A stretch of 54,385 bases of DNA from an uncultured Kiritimatiellota bacterium (lineage in GTDB: Bacteria; Verrucomicrobiota; Kiritimatiellia; RFP12; DVOR01): NCBI GenBank assembly GCA_944389565.1, contig CALXMV010000015.1, forward strand, positions 1-54,385, given 5' to 3'. This document shows, piece by piece, positions 31,805 through 41,500 of this stretch. Every line of letters starts with the position of its first letter. The first letter of the stretch is position 1. Made by a program: the position numbers and the translations under genes. The notes under the pieces were generated by a model. That model did not search any database and was not told where the DNA came from. It worked only from the letters and a program-made list of their open reading frames with translations.

Positions 31805-32674
31805 TCACTCAAGGTTCTGCACCTGTTCGCGGAAGGTCTCAAGCAGGGTCTTGAACGCGATCACGAGCCGCGGGATCTCGCTTCCGGCGCATTTCGACCC
31901 GGTGGTGTTGATCTCACGGAAAAGTTCCTGGCACAGGAAGTCGAGCGCACGGCCGCAAGGCGCGGTCGCGTCGGAGAGGAGCGTCTCGGCGTGCGCGAAG
32001 TGGGCGGCCAGGCGCGTGAGTTCCTCCGAGATGTCCGCCCGGTCGGCGAAAAGCGCCACCTCGCGTTCCAACGTCGTGGCGTCGAGCGCGGAATCCGGCG
32101 CCAACAGCTCGTTCACCCGCGCGCGCAGCCGTTCGCGCCAAAGCGTGGGCAGGGTCGGCGCGATGGCGGCGATCCGGGCGTGCAGGCCGCGCAGGCCGTC
32201 GAGGCGTTCGCGGAGGTCGGCGGCGATGCGTCCGCCCTCGGCCGCACGCATGGCGCGGAGCCGCGCGAGCGCCTCGCGCGTGGCAGCCTCGAGGATCGCC
32301 CAGAGGGGTTCCGTGGGGGCGGGCGCCCCCGCCTCGGGCTCCGCGGCGCACAGCGCCACCAGGTCGGAAAGCGTCGGCTCGCCCTGAAGGCCGAGGCGCC
32401 GCGCGACGGCGCGGAGCCGCGCGACGCGCGCCTCCAACGCCTCCGCCGCGTCCGCGTCCGCGATCGGCCTGACGGAGACGGCGGCCTTGACGGCGCCCCG
32501 CGCGATGCCCGTGCGCAACAGGTTCTGGAGGCGTGGCTCGAAGGCCAGCCATTCGCGGGGGAGCCAGAGCGTGGCGTCGAATTGCTTGCGGTTGACGGTC
32601 GCGAGCTCGACGGTGACGGCGACTCCCTCGCCCGAGGCCTCGCCGCGTCCGAATCCGGTCATCGAGAAGGGCAT
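31805..32674 (-). CDS. yicC: YicC-family endoribonuclease
   Basis: This 289-aa protein has the YicC N-terminal signature MPFSMTGFGRGEA and the C-terminal DUF1732 block: RADISEELTRLAAHF, CGRALDFLCQELFREINTTG and SKCAGSEI. YicC homologues are Mg/Mn-dependent endoribonucleases. In many bacteria yicC precedes gmk and rpoZ, but here it is followed by the 99-aa protein and murC-murB. It starts 15 nt after the GH3 stop. Confidence 0.93.
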   Translation of the reverse strand: MPFSMTGFGRGEASGEGVAVTVELATVNRKQFDATLWLPREWLAFEPRLQNLLRTGIARGAVKAAVSVRPIADADAAEALEARVARLRAVARRLGLQGEPTLSDLVALCAAEPEAGAPAPTEPLWAILEAATREALARLRAMRAAEGGRIAADLRERLDGLRGLHARIAAIAPTLPTLWRERLRARVNELLAPDSALDATTLEREVALFADRADISEELTRLAAHFAHAETLLSDATAPCGRALDFLCQELFREINTTGSKCAGSEIPRLVIAFKTLLETFREQVQNLE

Positions 32675-32689
32675 TGGCCGTCCCCTCCG

Positions 32690-35239
32690 TCAATCCGCGC
32701 GCAGGGGGTCGAGGTGCGTGCGCGCACGCGCCTTCGGCGACACCTTCTCCACCTTCAGCACGCGGTCGCCCTGGATGAGGATGCGATGGTGGATGGCGCG
32801 CGAGGAGGTGCCCAGGCGGATCTCGAAGGGATATTCGGGGAGCACCCAGGATTGGTCGTCGAGGGCGATTTTGAGGTCGTCGAGCGAGAGGTCGATCGTC
32901 ACCGCGCGCGTCTCGCCGGGCTTGAGGGAGACGCGCCGGAAGCCACGGAGCATCTGCTCGAACCAGCTCACGCGGGGCGTCTGCGTGTAGGCGACGTAGA
33001 GCTGGACCACCTCGTCGCCGGCGCGGTCGCCGGTGTTGGTGACGGGGAGCGTGACGCGCCAACCGGTGAGGCGGCGCTCCGTCTCGGTGCCGCCGAAGAG
33101 GCCGGAGAGGCCGCCGGCGGGGACCTCCGCCTCCTCGGTGAGCGGCTCGGCCTTCGGCTCGCCGAGGGCAAAGGTGGTGTAGGAGAGACCGTGCCCGAAG
33201 GGCCAGAGCGGGCCGTCGTAGTGGGTGCGGCCGCGCACGTTCGGCTCATCGTTCGAGCGGGGCTTGGCGGGGAAGTTCAGGGGGATCTGCCCGGCGCTGC
33301 GCAGCCAGGTGCCGTTGGTCTTGCCGCCGGGGTTGTAGGCGCCGAAGAGCGCCTCGGCCACGGCCGTGCCGCCATGGCCGCCCAGGAAGCCGCAGGAGAG
33401 GATGGCGGGGGCGCGCTTGGCCGCCAGGTTCACGGCCGGCGGGCGCCCGTGCAGGAGCACCACCACGGTGGGCTTGCCGGTGTCGAGGATGGCGCGGAGT
33501 AGGTCGTCCTGCCGGCCGGGGAGGTTCAGGCTGTTGCGGGTCTTGCTCTCGCCGGAGGTGCGCCCCGTGTCGCCGAGCACCACGATCGCGACGTCGCTGC
33601 CCTGCGCGGCCGTGACGGCGGCGTCGATGCCTTGGCGCTCCTCCGCGGAGAGCGGCTCGGGGATGAGCTCGGTGTCGGGCCAGCCGGGGTTGACGACCTC
33701 GCACCCCTTGGCGTAGGCCACCTCCACGCCGCTTCCCTCCAGGAACTCACGGATGCCCTTGAGCACCGTCACCTGCTTGAAGCCGCGCGGGCCGTAATGC
33801 ACGGGCATGCACCCGGTGCTGTCGGCCAAGGGGCCGACGACCGCCACGCGTTTGAGGGCCTTCGCGTCGAGCGGCAGGAGCCCCTTGTCGTTCTTCAGGA
33901 GCACGAGCGCCTCGCGGGCGACCTGGAGGGCGATTTTCTGGAAGGCCTCGTTCCCGACCACGCGGTCGGCAGCGGCGGGGCTCTCCACGTAAGGCTTGTC
34001 GAAGAGGCCGAGCAGGAACTTCACGCGCAGGACGCCCCGCACGGCGGTGTCGACCTCCTCCTCGGTGAGGAGCCCCTCGTCGAGCGCCTCCAGCAACCAT
34101 TTCTTGGGGTTTTCGGGCTGGGCGAAGTTGGTCCACACGTTCAGCCCCGCCCGCACGCGGATCGCGTGTGCCTCCTTGAGGTCCTCGGCGATGCGCATGG
34201 AGGTGGCCAGGCGCTCGACCGTCCCGCTGTCGGAGACGACGTATCCGCGGAAGCCGAACTCCCCGCGCAGGCGGTCGGTGAGCAGGTCATGGTTGGCGCC
34301 CATCGGCACGCCGTTCACGTCGTTGTACGCGCACATCACGCCCAACGGCCCGACCTCGGAGAAGACCTTCCGGAACGGATACAGGTGGATGGCCTCGAAG
34401 GTCTGCGCCGTGATGTGCGGGTCTGTGCGCGAATCCCAGCCGCGCGCGCCTTTGTTCTCGCCGTAAGCCACGAAATGCTTGGGCGAGGAGGCGATGCCGG
34501 CGTCCTGGATGCCACGCGCGATGGGGCCGCCGATCGCCGCCACGAGGAACGGATCCTCCGCGATCGTCCCCTCCCAGCGCCCCCAGCGTTGGTCGCGCGC
34601 CACGTCGAGGATCGGGCCGTAGACGTTGGTGTAGCCGACGGCCTTGGCCTCGGCGCCCATCACGCGGCCGATCTCGTAGGCCAGCTGCGGGTTCCAGGTC
34701 ATGCCCTGGGAGTGGGGGCTCGGGAAGCTGGTGCCGTGCGCCACGCAGGCGCCGCGGATGCCTTCGTTGGACATATCCGCCGGGATGCCCAGGCGCGTCT
34801 GCTCCACGAAGAAGCGTTGCAGGTTGTTGATGTACCGGGCGTTGCGCTCGGGCGTCCGGTTCAGGTCGCTGACGCCGTTGGCGAAGGCGTCGCCGGCCTG
34901 GTCCACGTTGGCGATGCCGTCCTTCCAGGCGCGTTCCAGCCACTTTTCGGTGGGGTGCTTGTCCTTGCATGCGCTGGGGTAGGCATACAGCGTCAGCAAC
35001 TGCATCACCTTCTCCGGGCGCGTCATCTGCCCGAGCAGGTCGTCGATCCGCGCATCGAGCGGCGCGGCGGGGTCCTCGTACGTGTCCATCTCCCCGTTCT
35101 TGTTCAGGTCGATCCAGCCGTCATGGTAGATCTCGGGCTTGGGGGCGAAGGGGTAGGGGAACGGGTTCGGCTCCGGGAAGCCAACCGCCGAGAGCGTGCC
35201 GACGGCCAACGCCGTCGCGATCGTGCCAAATGCCTTCAT
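32690..35239 (-). CDS. Secreted glycoside hydrolase family 3 (beta-glucosidase/xylosidase type)
   Basis: This 849-aa exo-glycosidase has a signal peptide (MKAFGTIATALAVGTLSAVG), then DLNKNGEMDTYED (residues 44-56), which has the Asp/Asn spacing of a calcium-binding EF-hand loop. The GH3 N-terminal barrel follows with NVYGPILDVARDQRWGR, SPKHFVAYGE and the nucleophile Asp in GYVVSDSGTVERL (about residue 336). The GH3-C domain follows, with VAVVGPLADSTG and VVLLHGRPPAVN, then a C-terminal fibronectin III-like domain (VPVTNTGDRAGDEVVQLYV-like). It would trim oligosaccharides in the periplasm or outside. It is curiously placed between pyrC (31-nt gap) and yicC. Substrate (glucoside or xyloside) is undetermined. 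Confidence 0.92.
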   Translation of the reverse strand: MKAFGTIATALAVGTLSAVGFPEPNPFPYPFAPKPEIYHDGWIDLNKNGEMDTYEDPAAPLDARIDDLLGQMTRPEKVMQLLTLYAYPSACKDKHPTEKWLERAWKDGIANVDQAGDAFANGVSDLNRTPERNARYINNLQRFFVEQTRLGIPADMSNEGIRGACVAHGTSFPSPHSQGMTWNPQLAYEIGRVMGAEAKAVGYTNVYGPILDVARDQRWGRWEGTIAEDPFLVAAIGGPIARGIQDAGIASSPKHFVAYGENKGARGWDSRTDPHITAQTFEAIHLYPFRKVFSEVGPLGVMCAYNDVNGVPMGANHDLLTDRLRGEFGFRGYVVSDSGTVERLATSMRIAEDLKEAHAIRVRAGLNVWTNFAQPENPKKWLLEALDEGLLTEEEVDTAVRGVLRVKFLLGLFDKPYVESPAAADRVVGNEAFQKIALQVAREALVLLKNDKGLLPLDAKALKRVAVVGPLADSTGCMPVHYGPRGFKQVTVLKGIREFLEGSGVEVAYAKGCEVVNPGWPDTELIPEPLSAEERQGIDAAVTAAQGSDVAIVVLGDTGRTSGESKTRNSLNLPGRQDDLLRAILDTGKPTVVVLLHGRPPAVNLAAKRAPAILSCGFLGGHGGTAVAEALFGAYNPGGKTNGTWLRSAGQIPLNFPAKPRSNDEPNVRGRTHYDGPLWPFGHGLSYTTFALGEPKAEPLTEEAEVPAGGLSGLFGGTETERRLTGWRVTLPVTNTGDRAGDEVVQLYVAYTQTPRVSWFEQMLRGFRRVSLKPGETRAVTIDLSLDDLKIALDDQSWVLPEYPFEIRLGTSSRAIHHRILIQGDRVLKVEKVSPKARARTHLDPLRAD

Positions 35240-35270
35240 GGGTCGTCAGTCCTTTGCGTATGCGTTGAGA

Positions 35271-36569
35271 TCAGAGAGTCAGTCCGGGCGCGCGCAGACG
35301 CCCCCTGCGGTAGGTCGCCACCGCCCGCCCGCGGAGCGTCCGCCCCGCCCAGGGCGTGTTCTGCGACTTGCTGGCGAGCAGCCTCACGTCCACCGTCCAT
35401 TCATCGTTCGGGGCCAGGATGGCCAGTTCGGCCGGGGCCCCGGGTTCCAAGGTCGGGGCCGGCAGGCCCAGGAGCGTGTTCGGCGCCGTCACCCAGGCCG
35501 CCGCCCACGCCAGGGGGGCCATCCCGCACTGCCGCACCATCACGTCCCACGTCACCCCCACCGCCGTCTCCGCGCCGATGATGCCGAAGGGCGCCTGGAG
35601 GAAGCCCTTGGCCTTCGTGGCGGGGGCGTGCGGCGCGTGATCCGTCGCGAAGATCGTCAGCGTGCCGTCCAGCACGCCTTGGCGCAACGCCTCCACGTCC
35701 GCCCGCGTGCCGAGCGGCGGGTTCATGCGCCAGTTCCCGTCGTTTCCGGGGATGTCCTCCGCCGCGAGGGCCAGGTGGTGCGGCGTCGCCTCGCCCGTCA
35801 CCGGCAGTCCCTCCGCGCGCGCCTCCCGCACCAAGGCCACGCTTTCCGCGCAGGAGAGATGCTGCAGGTGCAACGCGCACCCCGTGGCCCGGCACAGCGC
35901 GATGTCCCCCCGCACCGCCTCCACCTCCGCCTCCGGCGGGAAGATCGGCCAGCCGAACGTCTCCGCCGCGGGGCAGGCGCGCACGATCCCGTTTTGCTGC
36001 AGGTCGGGCCGCACCGCGTGATCCATCACCGGCCGGCCCACCTTCCGCGCCCGCGTCATCACCACCCGCATCACCTCCGGGTCGGCCACCATCGCCCCGT
36101 CGTCCGAGAAGGCCACCGCCCCCGCCTCCTCCAAGGCCTCGATCGGCGCGCACGTCTTCCCCGCGCGTCCCACCGTGGCGCAGGCCGTCGGGAAGATGGC
36201 CACCGCCGTCTGCGCCGTCCGGGCCCGCCGCACCAGGGCCGGCGTGTCCGTCGGCGGGAGCGTGTTGGGCATCGTCGCCACGCGCGTGAACCCCCCGTTC
36301 GCCGCCGCCGCCGACCCCGAGACGAAGTCCTCCGCCTCCGTCGCCCCCGGGTCGCGGAAATGCACATGCACGTCGCACAGCCCCGGCGTCACCACCAATC
36401 CCGGCCGGTCCAACACCGTCAGCCGCGACGCCGCCGGCAGTTTCGCCGGGACCGGCGCGATCCGCCCCTGGGCGTCCACAAACAAAGCCCCCTCCTCGTC
36501 GCGCCCCGTCGAGGGATCCAGCAGGCGCGCGCGTGGGATCAACAACGCTTTCGGTGTCTCGTTCTTCAT
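35271..36569 (-). CDS. pyrC: Dihydroorotase, type I
   Basis: This 432-aa cyclic amidohydrolase of pyrimidine synthesis has metal ligands in CDVHVHFRDPG (His68, His70), then MDHAVRPDLQ, LHLQHLSC and the catalytic Asp in IFATDHAPHA. NPPLGTRADVEALRQGV and GAETAVGVTW are type I signatures. All catalytic ligands are present, so it is likely an active enzyme rather than a PyrX-type pseudo-subunit. The start MKNETPK was preferred over an ATG at 36653 because a TATACT -10 box lies 9 nt upstream of it. It leads the chain running to rluD. Confidence 0.94.
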   Translation of the reverse strand: MKNETPKALLIPRARLLDPSTGRDEEGALFVDAQGRIAPVPAKLPAASRLTVLDRPGLVVTPGLCDVHVHFRDPGATEAEDFVSGSAAAANGGFTRVATMPNTLPPTDTPALVRRARTAQTAVAIFPTACATVGRAGKTCAPIEALEEAGAVAFSDDGAMVADPEVMRVVMTRARKVGRPVMDHAVRPDLQQNGIVRACPAAETFGWPIFPPEAEVEAVRGDIALCRATGCALHLQHLSCAESVALVREARAEGLPVTGEATPHHLALAAEDIPGNDGNWRMNPPLGTRADVEALRQGVLDGTLTIFATDHAPHAPATKAKGFLQAPFGIIGAETAVGVTWDVMVRQCGMAPLAWAAAWVTAPNTLLGLPAPTLEPGAPAELAILAPNDEWTVDVRLLASKSQNTPWAGRTLRGRAVATYRRGRLRAPGLTL

Positions 36570-36578
36570 GGCATGGGC

Positions 36579-36607
36579 AGTATAGCAAAATCCGGCCGCC
36601 CGGGAAA
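36579..36607 (-). promoter_or_regulatory. pyrC operon promoter, very short leader
   Basis: On the minus strand TTTCCC (36607-36602), 17 nt and TATACT (36584-36579) precede the pyrC ATG by 9 nt, so the transcript would have a leader of only 0-3 nt. It is the only evident promoter for the pyrC-GH3-yicC-murCB-nifA-like-truA-rluD chain, whose genes are separated by at most 31 nt. Confidence 0.5.
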
Positions 36608-36673
36608 CCGTCCGCGCGCCAGCTCCCCCCCACGGTGCGCCCAAAAGTCGCACGCCGCGCGGGTTGGCGAAGA

Positions 36674-36716
36674 CGCGCGTGCGCCATCCCGCCGAATGGC
36701 AGGAGGCGCACGCGCG
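36674..36716 (-). terminator. Strong hairpin after the DUF1232 gene
   Basis: A perfect 12-bp stem CGCGCGTGCGCC (36674-36685) pairs with 36705-36716 around a 19-nt loop, 22 nt past the DUF1232 stop on the minus strand. It lacks a T-run, so it may be a terminator of the GC-hairpin type or an mRNA 3'-end stabiliser. Confidence 0.45.
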
Positions 36717-36738
36717 GGCGGGGGGCCGGGTTATGGCC

Positions 36739-38010
36739 TCACGCGTCCTCGGTGGGGTGCTTGGCGCGCCAGGCGCGGTAGGCGGCGAGGGCGGCCTTGT
36801 TCGCGGCGATGGCCAGGGAGAGCACGAGGACGTCGTCGAGGAACCCGATGCCGGGGATGAAGTCGCACACGAGGTCGAAGGGGGTGAGGACGTAGAGGAG
36901 GGCGCCGCCGAAGGTGGCGATGACCGACCAGGGGACGTCGCGGTACGTACCGGAGATGTAGTCGCGCAGGAGGGCGAAGATGAGGAGGAAGTCGTCCCAG
37001 TAGGGCTTGAGGACCTTGACCTTGGAGAAGAGCGCCTTGAGTTTCTCCCAGCATTCGAGGACCTTCTTTTTCAGGTCATCCTCGTCCCCGATGTCGCCGG
37101 AGTACTTCTCGAGCGCTTTGCCGGCGTCGCGGTCGGAGACGGGCTTTTCGGGGTCTTCCGCGCTTTCCTCCTGGCCGTCGGCCTCCGGCTCCTCGCTTTC
37201 CTCGGGTTCGTCGCTCTCGTCGGGGAAGAGCGGTTCGGCGAAGGCATGGAAGGCCTCGACCTCGTTCTCGGCCTTTTGGGCGAGGCGTCGGAAATGGGTG
37301 CGATCGCCCTTTTCGGGGAGGAACTCGGGGGTGATGAGGGGGGCGAAGGTCTGGGTGAGTTCCGGGATGCGGACGATGTAGGCGTAGGCGCGGAGGGCGA
37401 CGCGGCGCTGGAGGTCACTGGCGCGGGCCTCGTCGTCCGGGACTCTGGCGGCCAGGAGGCGGGCGGTCGTGATGACCTCTGTGGGATTGGCGATTTTGAG
37501 CGTCAGCTCGTAGGCCTTCCAGACCTTGGAGAGGTCGATCGCGATGCGCGGGTCGGCCCGGAAGGTGTGGACGAGGCGGGCGACGGCATGGAGGTCGTCG
37601 ACGACGGCGTTGACGAAGTCCCCATAGTCGTATTTCTCAAGGAGTTGGTCGACCTCCTCGTCGGTGGGCGGGTGGTCGAGGGTGGGGGGCTCCCCGGGGA
37701 CGTCGCCGTCCTCCAGCTTGGGGCCGTACAACTGGAAGAGACCGGCGACGGAAAGCGCGCGGCCGGGGCAACCGCTCTTGCGGATGGAGATCCAATCCTC
37801 GTCTTTGACGGCGATCCCGAGGTCGCCCACGAGGTCGAACCGGGCGATCTCCGGATCCGCTTCGTCCCAGTTGATGCCGTTGACGTACCGCCACTCCAGC
37901 AGATAGCCATCGTCGCCGCATTGCGGGAAATAGAGTCCTTCTCCCAGAATCACCAGCGCGGGGAGGTCCTGCTCGGTATCTTGATCGTTGTCTTGGGGTT
38001 GCTCGCTCAT
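36739..38010 (-). CDS. DUF1232 (YkvA-like) domain protein with acidic linker
   Basis: This 423-aa protein has a novel-looking N-terminal part (residues 1-230) with a Tyr/Trp-rich start (LEWRYVNGINWDEADPEIAR) and helical repeats. An extremely acidic Glu/Asp/Pro linker follows (about 250-285), and then a C-terminal DUF1232 domain (WSVIATFGGALLYVLTPFDLVCDFIPGIGFLDDVLVL) with one or two hydrophobic helices. In DUF1232 proteins the P-x-D-x-x-P-D/F turn is diagnostic. The start MSEQ at 38010 follows a GAAAGGA site; an upstream ATG at 38028 is less likely. It is divergent from mfd. Function unknown; YkvA homologues are poorly characterised. Confidence 0.75.
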   Translation of the reverse strand: MSEQPQDNDQDTEQDLPALVILGEGLYFPQCGDDGYLLEWRYVNGINWDEADPEIARFDLVGDLGIAVKDEDWISIRKSGCPGRALSVAGLFQLYGPKLEDGDVPGEPPTLDHPPTDEEVDQLLEKYDYGDFVNAVVDDLHAVARLVHTFRADPRIAIDLSKVWKAYELTLKIANPTEVITTARLLAARVPDDEARASDLQRRVALRAYAYIVRIPELTQTFAPLITPEFLPEKGDRTHFRRLAQKAENEVEAFHAFAEPLFPDESDEPEESEEPEADGQEESAEDPEKPVSDRDAGKALEKYSGDIGDEDDLKKKVLECWEKLKALFSKVKVLKPYWDDFLLIFALLRDYISGTYRDVPWSVIATFGGALLYVLTPFDLVCDFIPGIGFLDDVLVLSLAIAANKAALAAYRAWRAKHPTEDA

Positions 38011-38385
38011 GGTCGGTCTTCCTTTCATTCTCGCAAATCACGGTGGGGCGGCAGACGCACGCCTGACGCACCGCTGGGAGAGCCCTTGGGACCCTGCGGG
38101 GAAGGGCCGGACGGCATGGCACGCCTTGGCGGGCGCACCGCACCGAGATGCCCGACGAATCCCGTTCGACGTTCCCAAGGTTCTCACAGTTCGTCTGACG
38201 CCGGCGGCGACAACATCGGAATGCTATCACACCTTCGCCCGGCGCGCAAGCGTCGGCAAGGGCCTTCCCGAGGAAGCACCCTCCATCTTTTTTATACGCG
38301 ACGGGCCGCGAAAGAGGACAGACTTTTTCGCGCCTCCGCGGTTTTTGCCCGATCCCGGGGCTGGGTCGTCGCGGGGCCCGAAACG

Positions 38386-38473
38386 CGAAACCCTCCCGAC
38401 TTCGAGGGCGAACCCTTTAGGGTTTGGCCTCGAACCCTCCCGACTTTGGGTGCGGGCCCCGGGAGGGACGGTG
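38386..38473. repeat. 22-bp-period intergenic array 3 (4 units)
   Basis: Units of exactly 22 bp start at 38386, 38408, 38430 and 38452. Alternating AACCCTCCCGACTT and AACCCTTTAGGGTTTGG cores equal the variants seen in array 2. A weaker fifth unit may precede at 38364. The last unit ends 16 bp before the -35 box of mfd. Confidence 0.8.
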
Positions 38474-38489
38474 GCGCGGGGATGGCGGT

Positions 38490-38518
38490 TTGGCATTTGT
38501 GGGGGGATGTGGTACACT
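38490..38518 (+). promoter_or_regulatory. mfd promoter, leaderless configuration
   Basis: TTGGCA (38490-38495), a 17-nt spacer and TACACT (38513-38518) are followed after only 6 nt by the ATG of mfd at 38525. No Shine-Dalgarno can fit, so the mRNA should be leaderless. Confidence 0.65.
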
Positions 38519-38524
38519 GACCCC

Positions 38525-41500
38525 ATGAAACGGCTTGCGGAGGTCACGCCCAGGGTCGAGCGCCTGCTCGCGGCGATTTTGCCGCGGCGGGCGGGGGCTT
38601 TCGCGGTGGGGGATCTGCCTCCGCCAGTGGCGGCCCTGACGGCGATGGCGCTGGGCGAGGGGCGTACGCTTCTGGTGGCGCCCTCGCCGGAGGCGGCGGA
38701 GCAGGCGGCGGCCGACGCCGTGGCCTTGGCGCCGCGGACGCCGGTCCTGGCTTTGGCGCCGGCCGACGACGAGCAGGCCGCGCTGACGGGCGAGCGGGTG
38801 GCGCAGGTGCGGGCGATCCTGGGGGCGCGGGGGCGGCATTGCCTGATTGTCGCCTCGATCCATGCGCTGTGGCAGCCGATCCCGGAGCCGGGGGCGTTGG
38901 AGGCCGCGAGCAGGACGCTGCGGGTGGGGGAGGACACCCCCTTCGACACCTTGGCCGAGACGCTGACGCGGGCGGGTTACACGCGCGAGGAAATGGTGGC
39001 CGACCCGCTGACCTTCGCGTTGCGGGGCGGCATCCTGGACGTCTGGCCGGCGGGGGCGGAACGGCCGGCGCGGGTGGAGTTCTTCGGCGACACGGTCGAT
39101 GGGATCCGCGTCTTCGACCCCGCGACGCAGTGCTCCGTGGCGAAGGTCGAGGCCGTGACCGTGCCGCCGGCGCCCTCCGCGGCCCTGCGGACGACCCGCC
39201 TGTTGCCGATGCTGCGCGACGCGGCGGCGGTGGTGTGGGACGCCCCGGCGGTGGAACAGGCATTGGCCCAGCTGCCCTTGGCGGACGCGGCGGCGGGGAC
39301 GAACGCGGCGTGGTTCGCCGCCGAGATGGGGCGCTTCGGGGGGCGGGTCTGCTGGGCGGGCGAGCCGTTGCGCGGGGGCATGCCGGGCGTGGCACTCGTG
39401 GCGCGGCCGATTCGCGGCGTGCGCGATCTGGCGGGGGATGGCGGCACGCATCATCCCGATTTCTACGTGGGGCTCCGCCGGCAACTCTTGGGCGAGCTGG
39501 ACGCCGAGGCGCGCAAGCGCGGCCACACGGTGGCCATCTGCGCGGAGACGGCCGCCGCCCGGGAGCTCCTGGCGCACGATCTGCCGCCGGATTCGCCCGT
39601 CGCCCTCCTGCCGGAGGGCCTCTCGCAGGGGTTCGCCGTCGCGAACCTGAATCTCACGGTGGCGGCGCAGAGCGACCTTTACCCCACCACCCGCGCCTGG
39701 CGCGCGCCGGCCCGTCGGCGCGCCGTGGCCGGCCAACGCCTGGAGTACGCCTTCGACGTGGAACCGGGCGAGCTGGTGGTCCATCTGGAGCACGGCATCG
39801 GGCGCTTCCTGGGGCTGACGGAGGTCGAGGTGAACGGCCGCCGCACGGAGGTCTTCACGCTGGAGTACGCCAACGGCGCGAAACTCCATGTGCCGACCAC
39901 GCACGCCCATCTGCTCTCGCGTTACATCGGGCCGGGCAGCCACAAGGTGCGGTTGCATTCGCTCGACGGGACCCGGTGGCGCGGGGAACGCGCGGCGGCG
40001 CAGCGCGGCATCGAGGATCTCGCCGCCGGGTTGCTGGAGACCCAGGCGCGGCGGCGCGTCATCCCCGGCTTTGCCTTCGACCTCTCGGATCCGTGGATCG
40101 CGGAGTTCGAGGCGCTCTTCCCGTGGCAGGAGACGCCCGACCAGACGCGCGTGATCGCCGAGGTCAAGCAGGATCTGGCCGCGCCGATGGCCATGGATCG
40201 CCTGCTCTGCGGCGACGCCGGCTATGGGAAGACCGAGGTGGCCATGCGCGCGGCCTTCATCGCCGTGGCCAACCACAAGCAGGTGGCCCTGCTCACGCCC
40301 ACCACCGTCCTGGCCGAGCAGCATTACGCCACCTTCTGCGAGCGCATGGCCCATTTCCCCGTGCGGATCGAGGTGCTCTCGCGGTTCCGTTCGCCGGGGT
40401 GCCGGGCCAAGACCTGCGCCGACGCGGCGGCCGGGCGCGTGGACATCCTCATCGGCACGCACGCGCTGCTCTCCGAGCAGGTGGCCTTCAGGGATCTCGG
40501 CCTGCTGATCGTCGACGAGGAGCAACGGTTCGGCGTGGCGCACAAGGAGCGCCTCAAGCGGTTGCGCGCGGTGGTGGACGTGCTGACGATGAGTGCCACG
40601 CCCATCCCGCGCACGCTCTACCTCTCGCTCACCGGGGCGCGCGACCTCTCGCTCCTGCGCACGCCACCGAGCAACCGCGTGGCCGTCGAGACGTTGATCC
40701 GCCAGGACGACGACGACACGCTCCTCTCCGCCATCCGCAACGAACTCGCCCGCGGCGGGCAGGTCTTCTACCTGTACAACCGCGTCCGCACCATCGGGCG
40801 CGTCCATGAGCGCCTCCGCCGGCTTGTCCCCGAGGCGCGGATTCTCGTGGCGCACGGGCAGATGCCGGCCGAGACGCTCGCCCGCACCATGCGCGCCTTC
40901 GCCGAGGGGGAGGCCGACCTGCTGCTCTGCACCACGATCGTCGAGAGCGGGATCGACATCCCCCGCGCCAACACCATCCTGATCGACCGCGCGGACCGTT
41001 TCGGCTTGGCCGACCTGTACCAACTGCGCGGGCGGGTGGGGCGTTCGTCCGCCAAGGGGTTCGCCTATCTGCTCCTGCCGCGCGACGGATACGTCGATGG
41101 CGACGGCCGCAAGCGCCTGCAGGCGCTCAAGCGCCACAGCGGCCTTGGCGCCGGGTACGCCATCGCCTTGCGCGACCTGGAGATCCGTGGCTCGGGCAAC
41201 CTCCTGGGCGCGGCGCAGAGCGGCCACATCGCCGCCATCGGCTTCGGCCTCTATTGCCAGCTTCTGCGGCGCACCATCGCCCGCATGAAGGGCGAGTCGC
41301 TCCCGACGTTGGTCGACACCGAGGTGCTGCTTGACTTCCTGGATCCCTCGCCCGGCGCGACAGGCCCCTCCGCCGCCGCGATCCCCTATGGCTACATCGA
41401 CGACGAGGCCCAGCGCATGAACGCCTACCGCCGCCTCGCCGAGGCCGTCTCGCCGCAGGAGATTCAGGCGCTTTGGGACGAGCTCGCCGACCGCTACGGC

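Larger units (their letters stand above)
38011..38524. other. Divergent intergenic region DUF1232 / mfd
   Basis: This 514-base stretch has no convincing gene. For the minus strand, TTGCGC (38249-38244), 17 nt and TAGCAT (38226-38221) form a possible promoter that would give the DUF1232 mRNA a leader of about 205 nt. For the plus strand, the 22-bp array (38386-38473) is followed by the mfd promoter (38490-38518). Short reading frames here have no ribosome binding sites or recognisable products. Confidence 0.55.

Noticed and set aside
30353..33502. 1049-aa open frame antisense to murC-murB, yicC and GH3
   Set aside because: It crosses several real genes, is low in recognisable structure and is explained by codon bias of the opposite strand.
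37988..38524. Plus-strand extension of mfd upstream of 38525
   Set aside because: The extension runs through the 22-bp array and the promoter and is not conserved-looking; the ATG after the -10 box is the better start.
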